The notes below the pieces were generated by a model, which ran no database searches, was not told the DNA's origin, and saw only the letters and a program-made list of their open reading frames with translations. DNA of 64,000 bases from Rhodomicrobium sp. Az07 (GTDB taxonomy: Bacteria; Pseudomonadota; Alphaproteobacteria; Rhizobiales; Rhodomicrobiaceae). This document shows positions 8,403-18,752 of this stretch, piece after piece. Position 1 is the stretch's first letter. The number at the start of each line of letters is the position of its first letter. The DNA is taken from positions 1 to 64,000 of the forward strand of contig NZ_JAHFZG010000003.1 of assembly GCF_018619475.1 (NCBI RefSeq). The letters are read 5' to 3'. Made by a program: the position numbers and the translations under genes.

Positions 8403-8801
8403 TGCGCCCGCCTGCGAGATGATGTCGTCACGCTGTCGCAGCATAAAACGGGCGTTCCGTTGCGCATTCCACTCCTACCAGAGCTTCGGGCGACGCTTGC
8501 AGCCGCGCCCATGATCGGAACCGAAACAATTCTTGTTACGGCGCTTGGACACCCCTTTTCTCAAAAAGGGTTTGGCAATTTTGTAAAGGATTCCTGCGTT
8601 GCCGCAGGTCTCCCTCATTGTTCAGCACATGGCCTGCGCAAGGGCGCTGCCGTACGACTTGCCGATGCAGGCTGCACCGCGCACCAGATCGCGGCGATTA
8701 CCGGCCATCAAACTCTCAAAGAGGTGGAACGATACACCTGCGAGGCGAACCAGCTTCGCCTTGCCAAGGCGGCTTATGCGATCCTCGGTGAGAACGGTTG
8801 A
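8403..8801 (+). pseudogene. Tyrosine-recombinase (phage-type integrase) C-terminal remnant
   Basis: The open frame lacks a proper start. It contains the integrase catalytic C-terminus: SQHKTGVPLRIPLLPEL, then HGLRKGAAVRLADAG (catalytic H and R), ITGHQTLKEVERYT (second H and the Tyr nucleophile). The N-terminal arm-binding and core-binding domains and the first catalytic Arg are gone. It ends 84 nt from the 3' end of the tRNA-Ser gene, the usual place for an integrase relative to its attachment site. It marks an old integration event. Confidence 0.75.
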
Positions 8802-8885
8802 CGAACAAAGGGTGTGAAACCACGGCTCGATGGTTTCAAAAATGGAGAAGCAAGCCGTTGATAGCACGTATCTTTTTGGGATGGA

Positions 8886-8975
<90 letters not shown>

Positions 8976-9426
8976 GCACCGAAAAAACTAGTGATTTCAA
9001 ATACGTAACGCGTTCACGCTTCGCTATCATGCTTCAGTTTGCATTTCGGTTCGCGTTTCCTATCAGCGAAGCCGGATTTGCGCAACCCGTCACTGTCTCA
9101 TTTTTCGCCTCGCGGCGTCGCTAAACGCGCGTCCATGCCAGGCCTTCCATTGCGATCCACATCCGGCATGGCGTGGCCGGTGGTGCCGATGATCTCGGGA
9201 CGATGGAACCGTTCTCGCGAGTCACGACCTTGCCACCCCATTCGATACTTGTGCAAATCGGGAAGCTTTCGTTCCGGATTTGTGGATAGCTGCCATACGC
9301 GGAGTCTTGACGTCAGCGAATCGCGCTAGGCAACTTAGACATCGCTATGCCCTAATCTTGTGGTTGCGTGGTCGTCCGGGTGCGTTAGCGCATGTCTTAT
9401 CATGATAGAACGGGCATTGCTTTCCC
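8976..9426. other. Gene-free stretch between tRNA-Ser and the SPOR gene
   Basis: I find no convincing gene here. Short open frames such as 9039-9329 have a Ser/Arg/Pro-rich composition typical of shadow frames. The tRNA-Ser promoter should lie just beyond 8975, in the somewhat AT-rich bases 8980-9010, and the promoter of the SPOR gene within the last 100 bases. No strong hairpin or repeat was seen. Confidence 0.5.
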
Positions 9427-10479
9427 ATGGGGCTTGGCTGCATCAGATTGTTTGTTGTCGTTTTCGGCTTGTCCTTCGGTCTTTCCGCAGGGTTGCCCTT
9501 GGGCTCGTTTAGCGGAGCCTTCGCGCAGAGCGGCGACAGTCGCGGTCTGTATCTCCTGAGCCGCGCAACCAGATCCTTCGACGCCGGAGCCTATTCGGAC
9601 GCTTCGTCCCTCATCGACGCCGCCTTTCGCGCCGGTCTCAATGGAGAACTCGCGGCGCGTGCGATCCTGCTTCGCGCCCGCATCAACGAAAGAAGCCGCT
9701 CCTATGCCCGCGCGCTCCAGGATTATTCCAACGCGCTCTGGATGGAGAGCCTGCCCGCCGCCGACCGCAAGACGGCAACGGAGGGCAAGGAACGCGTCAT
9801 GGCGGCAATGGGTTTGGCCCCGCAGCAGCAGCAGCAAGCGTCGGCGTTGCCGCAATCGCAGGCAGTTCAAGAGCGCTCCAGGCAGGCGGGGGCACCGCAG
9901 CCCTCTCCTTATTATGCGCAACAGCAGGCCCCGGCCTCCTCGGGCGGCATAGGCGGCTTCTTCGACAGTATTTTCGGCGGAGGATCGTCAGGCGGTCAGC
10001 AGGCCGCTCAGGCGCAGCCCCAGCAGCGGGGGTGGCAGGCATCCGCCGCGTCACAATCGGCTGCCTCCGCGGTTGTCATGAGCCCCGCGGCGACGCGCCG
10101 CGCCGCGCCAATTCGCGTCGATCCCTCGCTTCAGGCAGATGCTCCGGTGAGGCCCCCGCGGGTTGCGAAATCACCCCCCGCACCGACCGTCCGCACGTCC
10201 GCCGTGACCCCGGTTTCGACCTCGGCGTCGGCGGTCGTGGCACCGGCCGACGGGTTCCTGATCGTTTTCGGCTCTTCGCCGAGTCAGCAGTCCGGGCTTG
10301 CCACCGCTCGCCAGATCAAGGCGCAGCTTTCAGACATCCTCGTGAACCGCAATCTCGATGTCGAGAGGGGTTCGGGGGGCTACCGCATTCAGGCCGGGCC
10401 ATACAAGGCGAAGACCGCGGCGACAGCGTTATGCCGGGCGATCACGCAGCGCGGCATCTCCTGCACTGTCACACCGTAA
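9427..10479 (+). CDS. Exported SPOR-domain protein
   Basis: This 350-residue protein has an N-terminal signal sequence (cleavage likely after SGAFA), a TPR-like helical region at about 38-115 (LLSRATRSFDAGAYSDASSL, RARINERSRSYARALQDYSNAL), a long low-complexity Gln/Ala/Ser/Pro linker, and a C-terminal SPOR domain at about 278-350. SPOR domains bind denuded septal peptidoglycan, so a role at the division site or envelope is likely. The linker includes runs of Gln. The start has only a weak ribosome-binding site. The gene is monocistronic. Confidence 0.8.
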   Translation: MGLGCIRLFVVVFGLSFGLSAGLPLGSFSGAFAQSGDSRGLYLLSRATRSFDAGAYSDASSLIDAAFRAGLNGELAARAILLRARINERSRSYARALQDYSNALWMESLPAADRKTATEGKERVMAAMGLAPQQQQQASALPQSQAVQERSRQAGAPQPSPYYAQQQAPASSGGIGGFFDSIFGGGSSGGQQAAQAQPQQRGWQASAASQSAASAVVMSPAATRRAAPIRVDPSLQADAPVRPPRVAKSPPAPTVRTSAVTPVSTSASAVVAPADGFLIVFGSSPSQQSGLATARQIKAQLSDILVNRNLDVERGSGGYRIQAGPYKAKTAATALCRAITQRGISCTVTP

Positions 10480-10548
10480 ATCTGTTGACGTCGCGTAACG
10501 ATTTCGGCGTGCGCGCACAGGCCATTAAGCTGATCGACAACAAAAATT

Positions 10549-10589
10549 TACAGCGTTGTGCCGCATCCGATCTGCGGCACGACGCTGTA
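10549..10589. terminator. 16-bp hairpin between the SPOR and peptidase genes
   Basis: TACAGCGTTGTGCCGC (10549-10564) pairs with GCGGCACGACGCTGTA (10574-10589) with one T-G wobble and a 9-nt loop. On the minus strand it is followed by AAATTTTTG; on the plus strand there is no T-run. It could end SPOR transcription only imperfectly, or be a bidirectional element. The stem is stronger than most in the window. Confidence 0.45.
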
Positions 10590-10653
10590 GCCACTTCGCT
10601 AACGCGTCGCACGCGCTACATTATGTTCGTACTCTTTCACGGGAGCGGACCGC

Positions 10654-11673
10654 GTGCGCAATCTCATCACCGATGTGGAGGGGCTGAACGTCGGCAACGC
10701 CGAGGACGCCCGCATCGCTAGCGGCACAACGGTCATTCTGGCCGATGCGCCGGTGGTTGCGGCGGCGACGGTGATGGGCGGCGGCCCCGGCACGCGGGAG
10801 CGCGATGCGATCAGCCTCGAAGGGACGGTCGGCGCGGCGGACGCAATCGTGCTTTCCGGCGGCAGCGCCTTCGGCCTCGACGCGGCGAGCGGCGTGCAGA
10901 TCTGGCTTCGAGAAAACGGACGCGGCTTTCAGATCGGCCCTGTGCGCGTGCCCATCGTCCCGCAAGCGATCCTGTTCGACCTCATCAATGGTGGAAACAA
11001 GGATTGGGGACGCGCAGCGCCCTATCGCGAGCTTGGTTTCAAGGCGGCGGAGGCAGCAGCGGGCGATTTCGCGCTCGGTTCGGCGGGCGCGGGCTACGGC
11101 GCGACGGTCGCGCGGGGGGCAGGGCTTTCCATGCGCGGCGGCCTCGGAAGCGCGTCGGAGCACCTGACGTTCGACGGCGGATCGGTGGTCGTCGGCGCGC
11201 TCGCGGCCGTGAACGCGGCAGGCGCCGTGACGGTCGCGGACACGCCGCATTTCTGGGCCGCTCCATATGAGCGCGGCGGCGAATTCGGCGGCCTCGGCCT
11301 GCCTCATCCGCTCCCGGCAGAAGCCGCGCGGCCCGTGCTTAAATATGGGGCGCTCGCTGGCGCAAACACGACGCTCTGTGTCGTCGCGACCGACGCGCCG
11401 CTGACGCAAATGCAGGCGAAACGCGTCGCGACGATGGCGGCGGCTGGCATGGCGCGCGCGATCCATCCGGTTTTCTCGCCGCTCGATGGCGACATCGTTT
11501 TCGCGCTGGCCACGGGCAGGGCAGGGCTTTCTGATCGCGACACGGCGCTGCCCTTCATCGGTGCTGCCGCCGCGAATTGCCTCGCACGGGCCATCGCGCG
11601 GGGCGTCCATGAGGCTTCCGCATCGCTGCCGGACGGCACGCAGAGCTATCGCAACCTTTTCGCAAGCGCATGA
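10654..11673 (+). CDS. P1-family (DmpA-like) peptidase, L-aminopeptidase/D-esterase type
   Basis: This 339-residue member of the S58/P1 family of self-cleaving N-terminal nucleophile enzymes has VLSGGSAFGLDAASGV and AGYGATVARG in the first part. The autoprocessing site lies in LAGANTTLCVVATDAPL, where cleavage before a Thr frees the nucleophile of the beta chain. Members release N-terminal amino acids from amides and peptides or process beta-peptides; the substrate here is unknown. The GTG at 10654 has GGGAG 8 nt upstream. It stands alone, 83 nt before murI on the same strand. Confidence 0.82.
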   Translation: MRNLITDVEGLNVGNAEDARIASGTTVILADAPVVAAATVMGGGPGTRERDAISLEGTVGAADAIVLSGGSAFGLDAASGVQIWLRENGRGFQIGPVRVPIVPQAILFDLINGGNKDWGRAAPYRELGFKAAEAAAGDFALGSAGAGYGATVARGAGLSMRGGLGSASEHLTFDGGSVVVGALAAVNAAGAVTVADTPHFWAAPYERGGEFGGLGLPHPLPAEAARPVLKYGALAGANTTLCVVATDAPLTQMQAKRVATMAAAGMARAIHPVFSPLDGDIVFALATGRAGLSDRDTALPFIGAAAANCLARAIARGVHEASASLPDGTQSYRNLFASA

Positions 11674-11756
11674 ATGCAGTATGACTCGCGCGGATTTCGC
11701 GTGACCGCGCGGGGCTATCCCTGCGCGCGAAGGGCCGAGAGGCGACGGGCGACAGC

Positions 11757-12605
11757 ATGAGCGACAGCAAACGCGCCGCGAGGCTTCTTTTCCTCGACTC
11801 GGGCCTTGGCGGTCTCACCGTGCTGAAGGCCGCACGCGCGGCCATTCCTGAGGCAGAAGTGCTGTTCATCGCCGATGACGCCGCCTTTCCCTACGGCTCG
11901 AAGCCCGAGGGCGAACTGGTCGAGCGGCTTCTCCATCTCGTCGGCGAAGCGCTTGCCGCGTTCGAGCCGGATTGCGTCGTCCTCGCCTGCAACACCGCCT
12001 CGACGGTCGCGCTTTCGGCGCTCAGGGCGGCCTTCGCCGTGCCCTTCGTCGGCACCGTGCCCGCGATCAAGCCCGCTGCCGCCATCACCCGAAGCGGCCT
12101 TGTTTCGGTGCTCGCCACGCCCGGCACGGTCGCGCGGGAATACACCCATACGCTGATCGAGACCTATGCCTCGGGCGTGCGCGTGACGCTCGTCGGCGCG
12201 GCGAACCTCGCGGAGCTTGCCGAAAGCTTTGCCAGCGGCGAGCCGGTTTCCGATGCCGCCATCGCGCGGGAGATTGCGCCGTGCTTCGTGGAAGACGGCG
12301 GGGCGCGCACCGATGTCGTGGTGCTCGGCTGCACGCATTACCCGCTTCTGCTCGAACGCGTCGACGCGCTTTCGCCGTGGCCCGTGATATGGCTCGACCC
12401 CGCGCCCGCCATCGCGCGCCGCATCGCGAACGTCCTTTCTGAGCGCGGCCACGTCGTCGGCGTCGGCGCGAAACGCGGTCACGGCACCATCGCGTTCACT
12501 TCGGGACGCACACCCTTGCCATCGCTGCTTGCACTTTTGCAGGCTCATCAGTTAAGCATCGCTGCAAAGATCGATGCAGAAGACGGCGCAGCCGCCGCAG
12601 CCTGA
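11757..12605 (+). CDS. murI: Glutamate racemase
   Basis: The cytoplasmic enzyme converts L- to D-glutamate for peptidoglycan stem peptides. Its 282 residues include the substrate-binding DSGLGG motif (D14, S15) and the two catalytic cysteines, C78 in ACNTAS and C192 in LGCTHYP, each in its classical context. Length is normal for the family. An Ala-rich C-terminal tail (AAAAA) is a harmless extension. It is followed by purB after 10 nt, so the two are probably co-transcribed. Confidence 0.95.
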   Translation: MSDSKRAARLLFLDSGLGGLTVLKAARAAIPEAEVLFIADDAAFPYGSKPEGELVERLLHLVGEALAAFEPDCVVLACNTASTVALSALRAAFAVPFVGTVPAIKPAAAITRSGLVSVLATPGTVAREYTHTLIETYASGVRVTLVGAANLAELAESFASGEPVSDAAIAREIAPCFVEDGGARTDVVVLGCTHYPLLLERVDALSPWPVIWLDPAPAIARRIANVLSERGHVVGVGAKRGHGTIAFTSGRTPLPSLLALLQAHQLSIAAKIDAEDGAAAAA

Positions 12606-12615
12606 GAGTTTTTCC

Positions 12616-13910
<1,295 letters not shown>

Positions 13911-13911
<1 letters not shown>

Positions 13912-13946
13912 CGACGGGGGCCGCATTTACTCATGCGGCTCGTCGT
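13911..13946 (+). terminator. Interrupted hairpin immediately after purB
   Basis: ACGACG (13911-13916) pairs with CGTCGT (13941-13946), and CCGCA (13921-13925) with TGCGG (13934-13938), separated by a GGGG/CT internal loop. It starts at the purB stop. There is no T-tail, so termination would be partial. It also argues against translation of the next gene from the upstream in-frame start at 13933. Confidence 0.35.
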
Positions 13947-13998
13947 ACGGGATGCTAGAGGTTTCGCTTCGACATGGAAGCTAGGCGGAGTACCAAGC

Positions 13999-14868
13999 AT
14001 GAACCGACATTCGTTGCATGTGGCGGGGCGCTCATTGCGTCAAAAGCTCCGCAGCGCGCCGGTGGCGGAAAACGTCATCGTTTCTCTGACGAGTTTCCCA
14101 AACCGATTCGGCAATTTGCATCTGTGTATCAAATCGCTTCTCACTCAGAACCTGATGCCCGAAAAGGTCATATTGTTTCTGGCGAAGAGCGAAGTTGAAT
14201 CCGCGCAGATTCCCCGCTCTCTCCGAGCGCTTGAGGGCGAACGCTTCGAAATCGTCATCTGCGAGGAAAATTTTCGGCCATATAACAAGCTCGTACATGC
14301 GCTTGTGGCTGAACCCGACAAAACGATCATCACCGTAGACGACGATCTCGTATATCCGCCCTATCTCGTTCAACGTCTTGTTGAGGCTGGCGCCCGCCAT
14401 CCGGGTTGCGCCGTGAGCCTCGGTGCAAAACTGATGGTGGCAAAAAACTACGAAGAATTCGTTCCGTACGACTGCTGGTCAGATGCCAGGAATATTGTCG
14501 GAATGCAGGTGTTCGGCAGAGGCGTGGACGGCGTTCTTTATCCGCCGCGTTGTCTTCACTCCGATGTTAGCCATGGCGAGTTGTTCATGGCGCTGGCTCC
14601 CACAACGGACGACTTGTGGTTCAAGGTGATGCTTATGATGGCGGGAACCAAAGTTGTGTCCATTGCTCGAAAAAAACGAGAGAAGCGTAAGTCGCTGCGC
14701 TACAGGCGACACAACGCTCTTAAGGATATAAACGGATTAGGAGCTAACGACAAAAATTTGGCGGCGATCATGCAGCACTACGACCTCGCCGCTCGCGACT
14801 TCCTATTCGCCGAAGAGCTTAACATCCAAACCCTTGTCCCGCCGCCGCCGAAACAGTTGCGTCTTTGA
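13999..14868 (+). CDS. Glycosyltransferase-like protein (GT-A fold)
   Basis: This 289-residue protein contains IIVSLTSFPNR-like opening residues (VIVSLTSFPNRFGNL), KVILFLAKSE and a metal-binding acidic cluster ITVDDDLVYPPYLV, then HGELFMALAPTTDDLWFKVM. This is the layout of a family of putative GT-A transferases from capsule and lipopolysaccharide loci. Donor and acceptor are unknown. ATG 13999 is chosen because GGAG lies 8 nt upstream; the frame opens at 13933. It is isolated between purB and rpmI, away from the main polysaccharide locus, suggesting insertion as a single gene. Confidence 0.7.
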   Translation: MNRHSLHVAGRSLRQKLRSAPVAENVIVSLTSFPNRFGNLHLCIKSLLTQNLMPEKVILFLAKSEVESAQIPRSLRALEGERFEIVICEENFRPYNKLVHALVAEPDKTIITVDDDLVYPPYLVQRLVEAGARHPGCAVSLGAKLMVAKNYEEFVPYDCWSDARNIVGMQVFGRGVDGVLYPPRCLHSDVSHGELFMALAPTTDDLWFKVMLMMAGTKVVSIARKKREKRKSLRYRRHNALKDINGLGANDKNLAAIMQHYDLAARDFLFAEELNIQTLVPPPPKQLRL

Positions 14869-14895
14869 CAACGTCGGCATATTCTCCCCGGACCG

Positions 14896-14936
14896 AGCCG
14901 CCCGGCGCATTTCAGGGCATGCCGTGGCGGCTTTTT
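14896..14936 (+). terminator. Intrinsic terminator, possibly the attenuator of rpmI-rplT
   Basis: AGCCGCC then CGGC (14896-14906) pair with GCCG, one bulged T, and GGCGGCT (14921-14932), followed by TTTTT to 14936. It lies 28 nt after the glycosyltransferase stop and 89 nt before rpmI. It most simply ends the upstream gene. Because ribosomal-protein operons are often attenuated, it may also act in the rpmI leader, where a second small hairpin (GCGGCT/AGCCGC, 14965-14981) follows. Confidence 0.6.
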
Positions 14937-15024
14937 CGTGCTTCTCCAAAAGCGAGACGCGCAAGCGGCTTCTTCAGCCGCAAAAGCTGTTTCGTGAGAG
15001 CGAACTAATAAGAAAGGAAGCAAA

Positions 15025-15228
15025 ATGCCCAAGATGAAGACCAAGAGTGGCGTGAAAAAGCGCTTCAAGATCACCGGCACCGGCAAGGTTCTCGCCGGGC
15101 AGGCCGGCAAGCGACACGGCATGATCAAGCGGACACCGAAGTTCATTCGCAACTCGCGCGGCAGCGTCGTCCTCGAACCGGGCGATGCGAACCATGTGAA
15201 GAAGTGGGCCCCCTACGGGCTTGACTGA
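15025..15228 (+). CDS. rpmI: 50S ribosomal protein L35
   Basis: This 67-residue basic protein begins [20 protein letters not shown], diagnostic for L35, and includes [10 protein letters not shown]. It is a component of the large ribosomal subunit. A strong AAGGAAG site lies just before the ATG. It is followed by rplT after 42 nt. infC, which often comes first in this operon, is absent here: the upstream neighbour is a glycosyltransferase. Confidence 0.98.
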   Translation: MPKMKTKSGVKKRFKITGTGKVLAGQAGKRHGMIKRTPKFIRNSRGSVVLEPGDANHVKKWAPYGLD

Positions 15229-15270
15229 TCACTCGAAAAACGCAACGATTGAGCTTGGAGACGACGAACA

Positions 15271-15645
15271 ATGTCACGTGTGAAGCGCGGTGTAACCGCA
15301 CACGCCCGTCATAAAAAGGTTCTTGAGCAGGCGAAGGGCTTTTACGGCCGCCGCAAGAACACGATCCGTATCGCGAAGCAGGCGGTCGAAAAGAGCCTGC
15401 AATACGCTTATCGCGACCGCCGGACGAAGAAGCGCAATTTCCGCTCGCTGTGGATCCAGCGTATCAACGCCGCCACGCGCGAGCATGGCCTCACCTATGG
15501 CCGCTTCATCGACGGCCTCAACAAGGCGGGCATCGTGATCGACCGCAAGGTTCTGTCGGATCTTGCCATCACCGATCCGGCTGGCTTCGCGGCGCTTGTC
15601 GGCAAGGCGCGCGAGGCTCTGCCCGCGGAGCTTAGGTCTGCATGA
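15271..15645 (+). CDS. rplT: 50S ribosomal protein L20
   Basis: This 124-residue L20 has [20 protein letters not shown] at the N-terminus and [21 protein letters not shown] in the globular part. L20 is needed early in 50S assembly and in many bacteria represses its own operon by binding leader RNA. The C-terminus is a few residues longer than the usual 118. Its stop overlaps the start of a small downstream ORF (ATGA). Confidence 0.98.
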   Translation: MSRVKRGVTAHARHKKVLEQAKGFYGRRKNTIRIAKQAVEKSLQYAYRDRRTKKRNFRSLWIQRINAATREHGLTYGRFIDGLNKAGIVIDRKVLSDLAITDPAGFAALVGKAREALPAELRSA

Positions 15646-15833
15646 AACTTGACGAACTGACAGTGCCCGAGTTGCTTGCGCTGGCAAACATCCTCCTTCG
15701 GATTGCCGACGAAATTCCGAGGGAGGACGCCCGCGCCACGCGGGATGCGCGCGACGAGATCACTTATGTTCTGAAGCTGATTTCGGAGAAGGAGGGCAGG
15801 AAAGAGCCCTCCTCCCACGCGCGGCTGAATTAA
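15642..15833 (+). CDS. Small hypothetical protein translationally coupled to rplT
   Basis: This 63-residue, charged, apparently helical peptide begins [25 protein letters not shown]. It has no signal, membrane segment or cysteine. The ATGA overlap with rplT indicates coupled expression at ribosomal-operon level. I do not recognise the family. The regular heptad-like leucines suggest a short coiled coil. It could be a ribosome- or translation-linked factor, but only its position supports that. Confidence 0.55.
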   Translation: MKLDELTVPELLALANILLRIADEIPREDARATRDARDEITYVLKLISEKEGRKEPSSHARLN

Positions 15834-16029
15834 CGCTTTCGACTAAGCCCGCCTCAAAGAGTGCGCCTTCACCCCCCTTCCTGTTGCATCGATAAGGCCG
15901 CTTCCGGCGGAATAGCCGCGCGGGTTAGCGATTGGTCGTTGCCAAGAAAGACCGGGCTCGCTAGAGCTAAGCCGTTTTTATGACGCAGGCTCGCGTCTGG
16001 TTCGGTTTTTCAAACGTAGGGAAGCAACG

Positions 16030-16962
16030 ATGCCCACTTCCGAGCAGCCCAAAGTACCTTTTGCGGTGGTTGTCTGCACCGACAAGAACATGCTGCAGCT
16101 TGCATGCGCGACCCTTTATTCGGCGCACCTCGCTTCTCCGGACATTGCGTTCGACAAGATCATCGTAGGCCTCGATATTCCGCCCGAACAGGAAGCCCAG
16201 GTTCTTGAATTTGCGGAGAAGAAAAATATTCCCATAAAGCTTATAAACCTCAAGAGAGACGAATTAGGCGAAGCTGCAAGGAAGTATGGGGGTACTGCTC
16301 TCCGCTTGCGGATCGATCAATATATACAAAATTCATACGAGAGAATTCTTTACCTCGATTGCGATGTGATTGTTGTCAAGTCTCTGTCCAATCTTTTTAA
16401 AGTTAATCTGAACGGCTATGCGGCGGCGGCCGCCGCCGATTTGATGAAACCGTGGAAGGGGAACTACGAGCGTTTAAACGCTTTAGGTCTCTCTTATGGC
16501 AATTACTTCAATGCTGGCGTAATAATGTTCGATATGGCGCGGTCTCGCGCCGAAGGAATATGGGAACGATCCGAGAGTGAACTGGAGCAGTTTCCCTGGA
16601 GACGGCGGGACCAGGATGTCCTCAACAAGGTTCTGGCCGGTCGATGGCTTCGGCTTCCCGTGATCTGGAATTTCACCAGCCCCTTTCATTATCGGCGCTC
16701 GATCAAGCCGGCGATCGTTCACTTCGCCGGGTTGGGCGAGCGTCCCTGGCACCCCGGCTCTTTGTGGCTTCACAGGGAGTACAGGAATTTTTACCGCGAT
16801 GCATTCAAGGATACGGCTTGGAGCGACTACATCCCCGACTTGAGCTTTCGAGCGCAGCTTCGTGGGGAGTATCGCTATTGGCTGTCCACCCTTAGAAGGC
16901 ATGGCCCCGTATCCTCCCACCTCAAGAGGAACTATTCCGGCAAGGAAGTCACGCCAGCCTGA
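16030..16962 (+). CDS. Glycosyltransferase family 8 protein
   Basis: This retaining glycosyltransferase of 310 residues uses a nucleotide-sugar. The N-terminal FAVVVCTDKNMLQLACATLYSA, the metal-binding DxD in RILYLDCDVIVVKSL, the acceptor-side NYFNAGVIMFDM and a late HFAGLGERPWHP match GT8 enzymes of lipopolysaccharide and capsule loci (LgtC/GspA type). The first third is very A+T-rich: the 60 bases from 16201 are 35% G+C, against about 65-70% in pheS. That suggests recent transfer. It sits alone between rplT and pheS. Confidence 0.88.
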   Translation: MPTSEQPKVPFAVVVCTDKNMLQLACATLYSAHLASPDIAFDKIIVGLDIPPEQEAQVLEFAEKKNIPIKLINLKRDELGEAARKYGGTALRLRIDQYIQNSYERILYLDCDVIVVKSLSNLFKVNLNGYAAAAAADLMKPWKGNYERLNALGLSYGNYFNAGVIMFDMARSRAEGIWERSESELEQFPWRRRDQDVLNKVLAGRWLRLPVIWNFTSPFHYRRSIKPAIVHFAGLGERPWHPGSLWLHREYRNFYRDAFKDTAWSDYIPDLSFRAQLRGEYRYWLSTLRRHGPVSSHLKRNYSGKEVTPA

Positions 16963-17100
16963 ACGCTTGCGCGAAAATCGAGGCCGCGAGGAATATTCGC
17001 CCTTAGCGCTTTGCGCCGCTGAAGCGACAGCCTTGACCCCTCCGGCCAAAAGTGGCACGCCATCGCACATCGCCTCACCATTCCCGAACGAGAAGCACCC

Positions 17101-18204
17101 ATGGAAACGCTTGCGGAGTCCGCACCCGACCTTGACGCCCTGTCGAACCGGCTGCTTGAGGCGGTGGGGGGCGCGGGCGACCTCGCGGCGCTCGATGCCA
17201 TCCGCGTGTCAGCGCTTGGCAAGAAGGGCGAAATCTCGGAGCTTATGAAAAAGCTCGGCGGGCTCCCGGCGGAAGAGCGCAAGAGCTTCGGGCAGGCGGT
17301 CAATGTCGTGAAAGACGCGGTCGCCGCCGCGCTCGATGCGCGCAAGGCCGAACTCGAAGCCGCAGCGCTTGCCGAAAAGCTCGCGACCGACCGCGTGGAC
17401 GTGACGCTGCCCGTGCGCGCGAACCCCGCCGCCGAAGGCCGCATCCATCCCATCTCCCGCGTCTGGGAAGAACTGATGGTGATCTTCGCCGACATGGGCT
17501 TTTCGGTTGCGGAAGGCCCGGACATCGAGACCGACGACAACAATTTCACGCGGCTGAATTTCCCGGTCGGCCATCCGGCGCGCGAGGCTCACGACACGTT
17601 CTTCTTCAATCCGGACGAGCAGGGCGAACGCCTCCTGCTTCGCACGCACACCTCGCCCGTGCAGGTGCGCACCATGATGGCGAGCCAGCCGCCGATCCGC
17701 ATCATCGCGCCGGGCCGCGTCTATCGCATGGATTCGGACCAGACGCACACGCCGATGTTCCATCAGGTCGAGGGCCTCGTCATCGACCGCGCCACGCATA
17801 TGGGCCACCTGAAATGGGTGCTTGAGGAGTTCTGCAAGGCGTTCTTCGAGGTGTCGGACGTGAACATGCGCTTCCGCATGTCGCATTTCCCGTTCACGGA
17901 GCCGTCCGCCGAGGTGGACATCCAGTGCGACCGATCCGGGCCGGAGTTGAAGATAGGGCAGGGGAACGATTGGCTCGAAATCCTCGGCTGCGGCATGGTG
18001 CATCCGAACGTGCTGGGCTCCTGCGGGATCGACCCGGACGAGTGGCAGGGCTTCGCCTTCGGCATGGGCATCGACCGAATCGCCATGCTGAAATACGGCA
18101 TGCCCGACCTGCGCGCGTTCTTCTCCGGCGATCTGCGCTGGCTCAAGCATTACGGCTTCTCGCCCTTGGCCGTGCCGTCGCTCGCCGGCGGCCTTTCTAA
18201 CTAA
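17101..18204 (+). CDS. pheS: Phenylalanine-tRNA ligase alpha subunit
   Basis: This is the catalytic alpha subunit of the alpha2-beta2 synthetase that charges tRNA-Phe, 367 residues long. The N-terminal coiled coil (1-90) binds tRNA. The class II core shows [19 protein letters not shown], motif 2 around TSPVQVRTM...[13 protein letters not shown] with [13 protein letters not shown], and motif 3 near [14 protein letters not shown]. pheT, the beta subunit, normally follows; here a GyrI-like gene and then recG follow, so pheT must be elsewhere. Confidence 0.97.
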   Translation: METLAESAPDLDALSNRLLEAVGGAGDLAALDAIRVSALGKKGEISELMKKLGGLPAEERKSFGQAVNVVKDAVAAALDARKAELEAAALAEKLATDRVDVTLPVRANPAAEGRIHPISRVWEELMVIFADMGFSVAEGPDIETDDNNFTRLNFPVGHPAREAHDTFFFNPDEQGERLLLRTHTSPVQVRTMMASQPPIRIIAPGRVYRMDSDQTHTPMFHQVEGLVIDRATHMGHLKWVLEEFCKAFFEVSDVNMRFRMSHFPFTEPSAEVDIQCDRSGPELKIGQGNDWLEILGCGMVHPNVLGSCGIDPDEWQGFAFGMGIDRIAMLKYGMPDLRAFFSGDLRWLKHYGFSPLAVPSLAGGLSN

Positions 18205-18268
18205 GGAAAACCTTCCAGCAAGCGGCGAACAGGCGTATATGACTGTCTCTCGACCGGGAGGACAGCTG

Positions 18269-18733
18269 ATGTACGATATTTCAATCAAGACAATCCAACC
18301 GAAGCATCTCGTCGGACTTAGCCATCGGGGACGTTATCAGGACATCGGAGCTACCTTCGGCCGTCTTGCCGAGATCGCGGGTGCCCGCGGAATCGACGCC
18401 GTTATGACTGGATGCGTGGGCGTCTATTACGACGATCCGGGCGCAGTTCCGGCTGAAGAGCTTCGCTCGCTGGCGGCGTTCGTCGTCGGTGCTCCCATGG
18501 CGGTCGAGCCTCCACTCGAGTCCGCGATGATCGAAGGCGGCCATTATGCCGTGCTGCGCTTTGTCGGGCCTTATGAAGGTTTGGGCGACGCTTGGGCCTG
18601 GCTTTATAGCGACGGGTTGTCGAAACTCGGCCGCCCTATGCGAGAGGGGCCCGCCTTCGAGGATTATGTCAACGATCCGATGAACACGAAGCCGACCGAT
18701 CTTGTAACGGACCTTTACGTCCCGTTGGCTTGA
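18269..18733 (+). CDS. GyrI-like small-molecule-binding protein
   Basis: This stand-alone GyrI-like (AraC effector-binding, SHS2-fold) protein has 154 residues. MYDISIKTIQPKHLVGLSHRG and the later GGHYAVLRFVGPYEGLGDAWAWLY, then GPAFEDYVNDP, follow the usual SbmC/Rob-like pattern, where a conserved Glu and aromatic residues bind hydrophobic ligands. It has no DNA-binding domain. Such proteins may bind or hydrolyse toxic compounds or protect gyrase. ATG 18269 follows GGGAGGAC closely, so it is preferred to the ATG at 18239. Confidence 0.8.
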   Translation: MYDISIKTIQPKHLVGLSHRGRYQDIGATFGRLAEIAGARGIDAVMTGCVGVYYDDPGAVPAEELRSLAAFVVGAPMAVEPPLESAMIEGGHYAVLRFVGPYEGLGDAWAWLYSDGLSKLGRPMREGPAFEDYVNDPMNTKPTDLVTDLYVPLA

Positions 18734-18752
18734 AAACAGGCATCCAACGCTA

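Noticed and set aside
8212-8514. A functional resolvase gene
   Set aside because: Only about 58 residues of the catalytic N-terminus are present. The rest of the frame is unrelated sequence.
9039-9329. 96-codon plus-strand ORF after tRNA-Ser
   Set aside because: Ser/Arg/Pro-rich shadow-like composition with no ribosome-binding site or motif.
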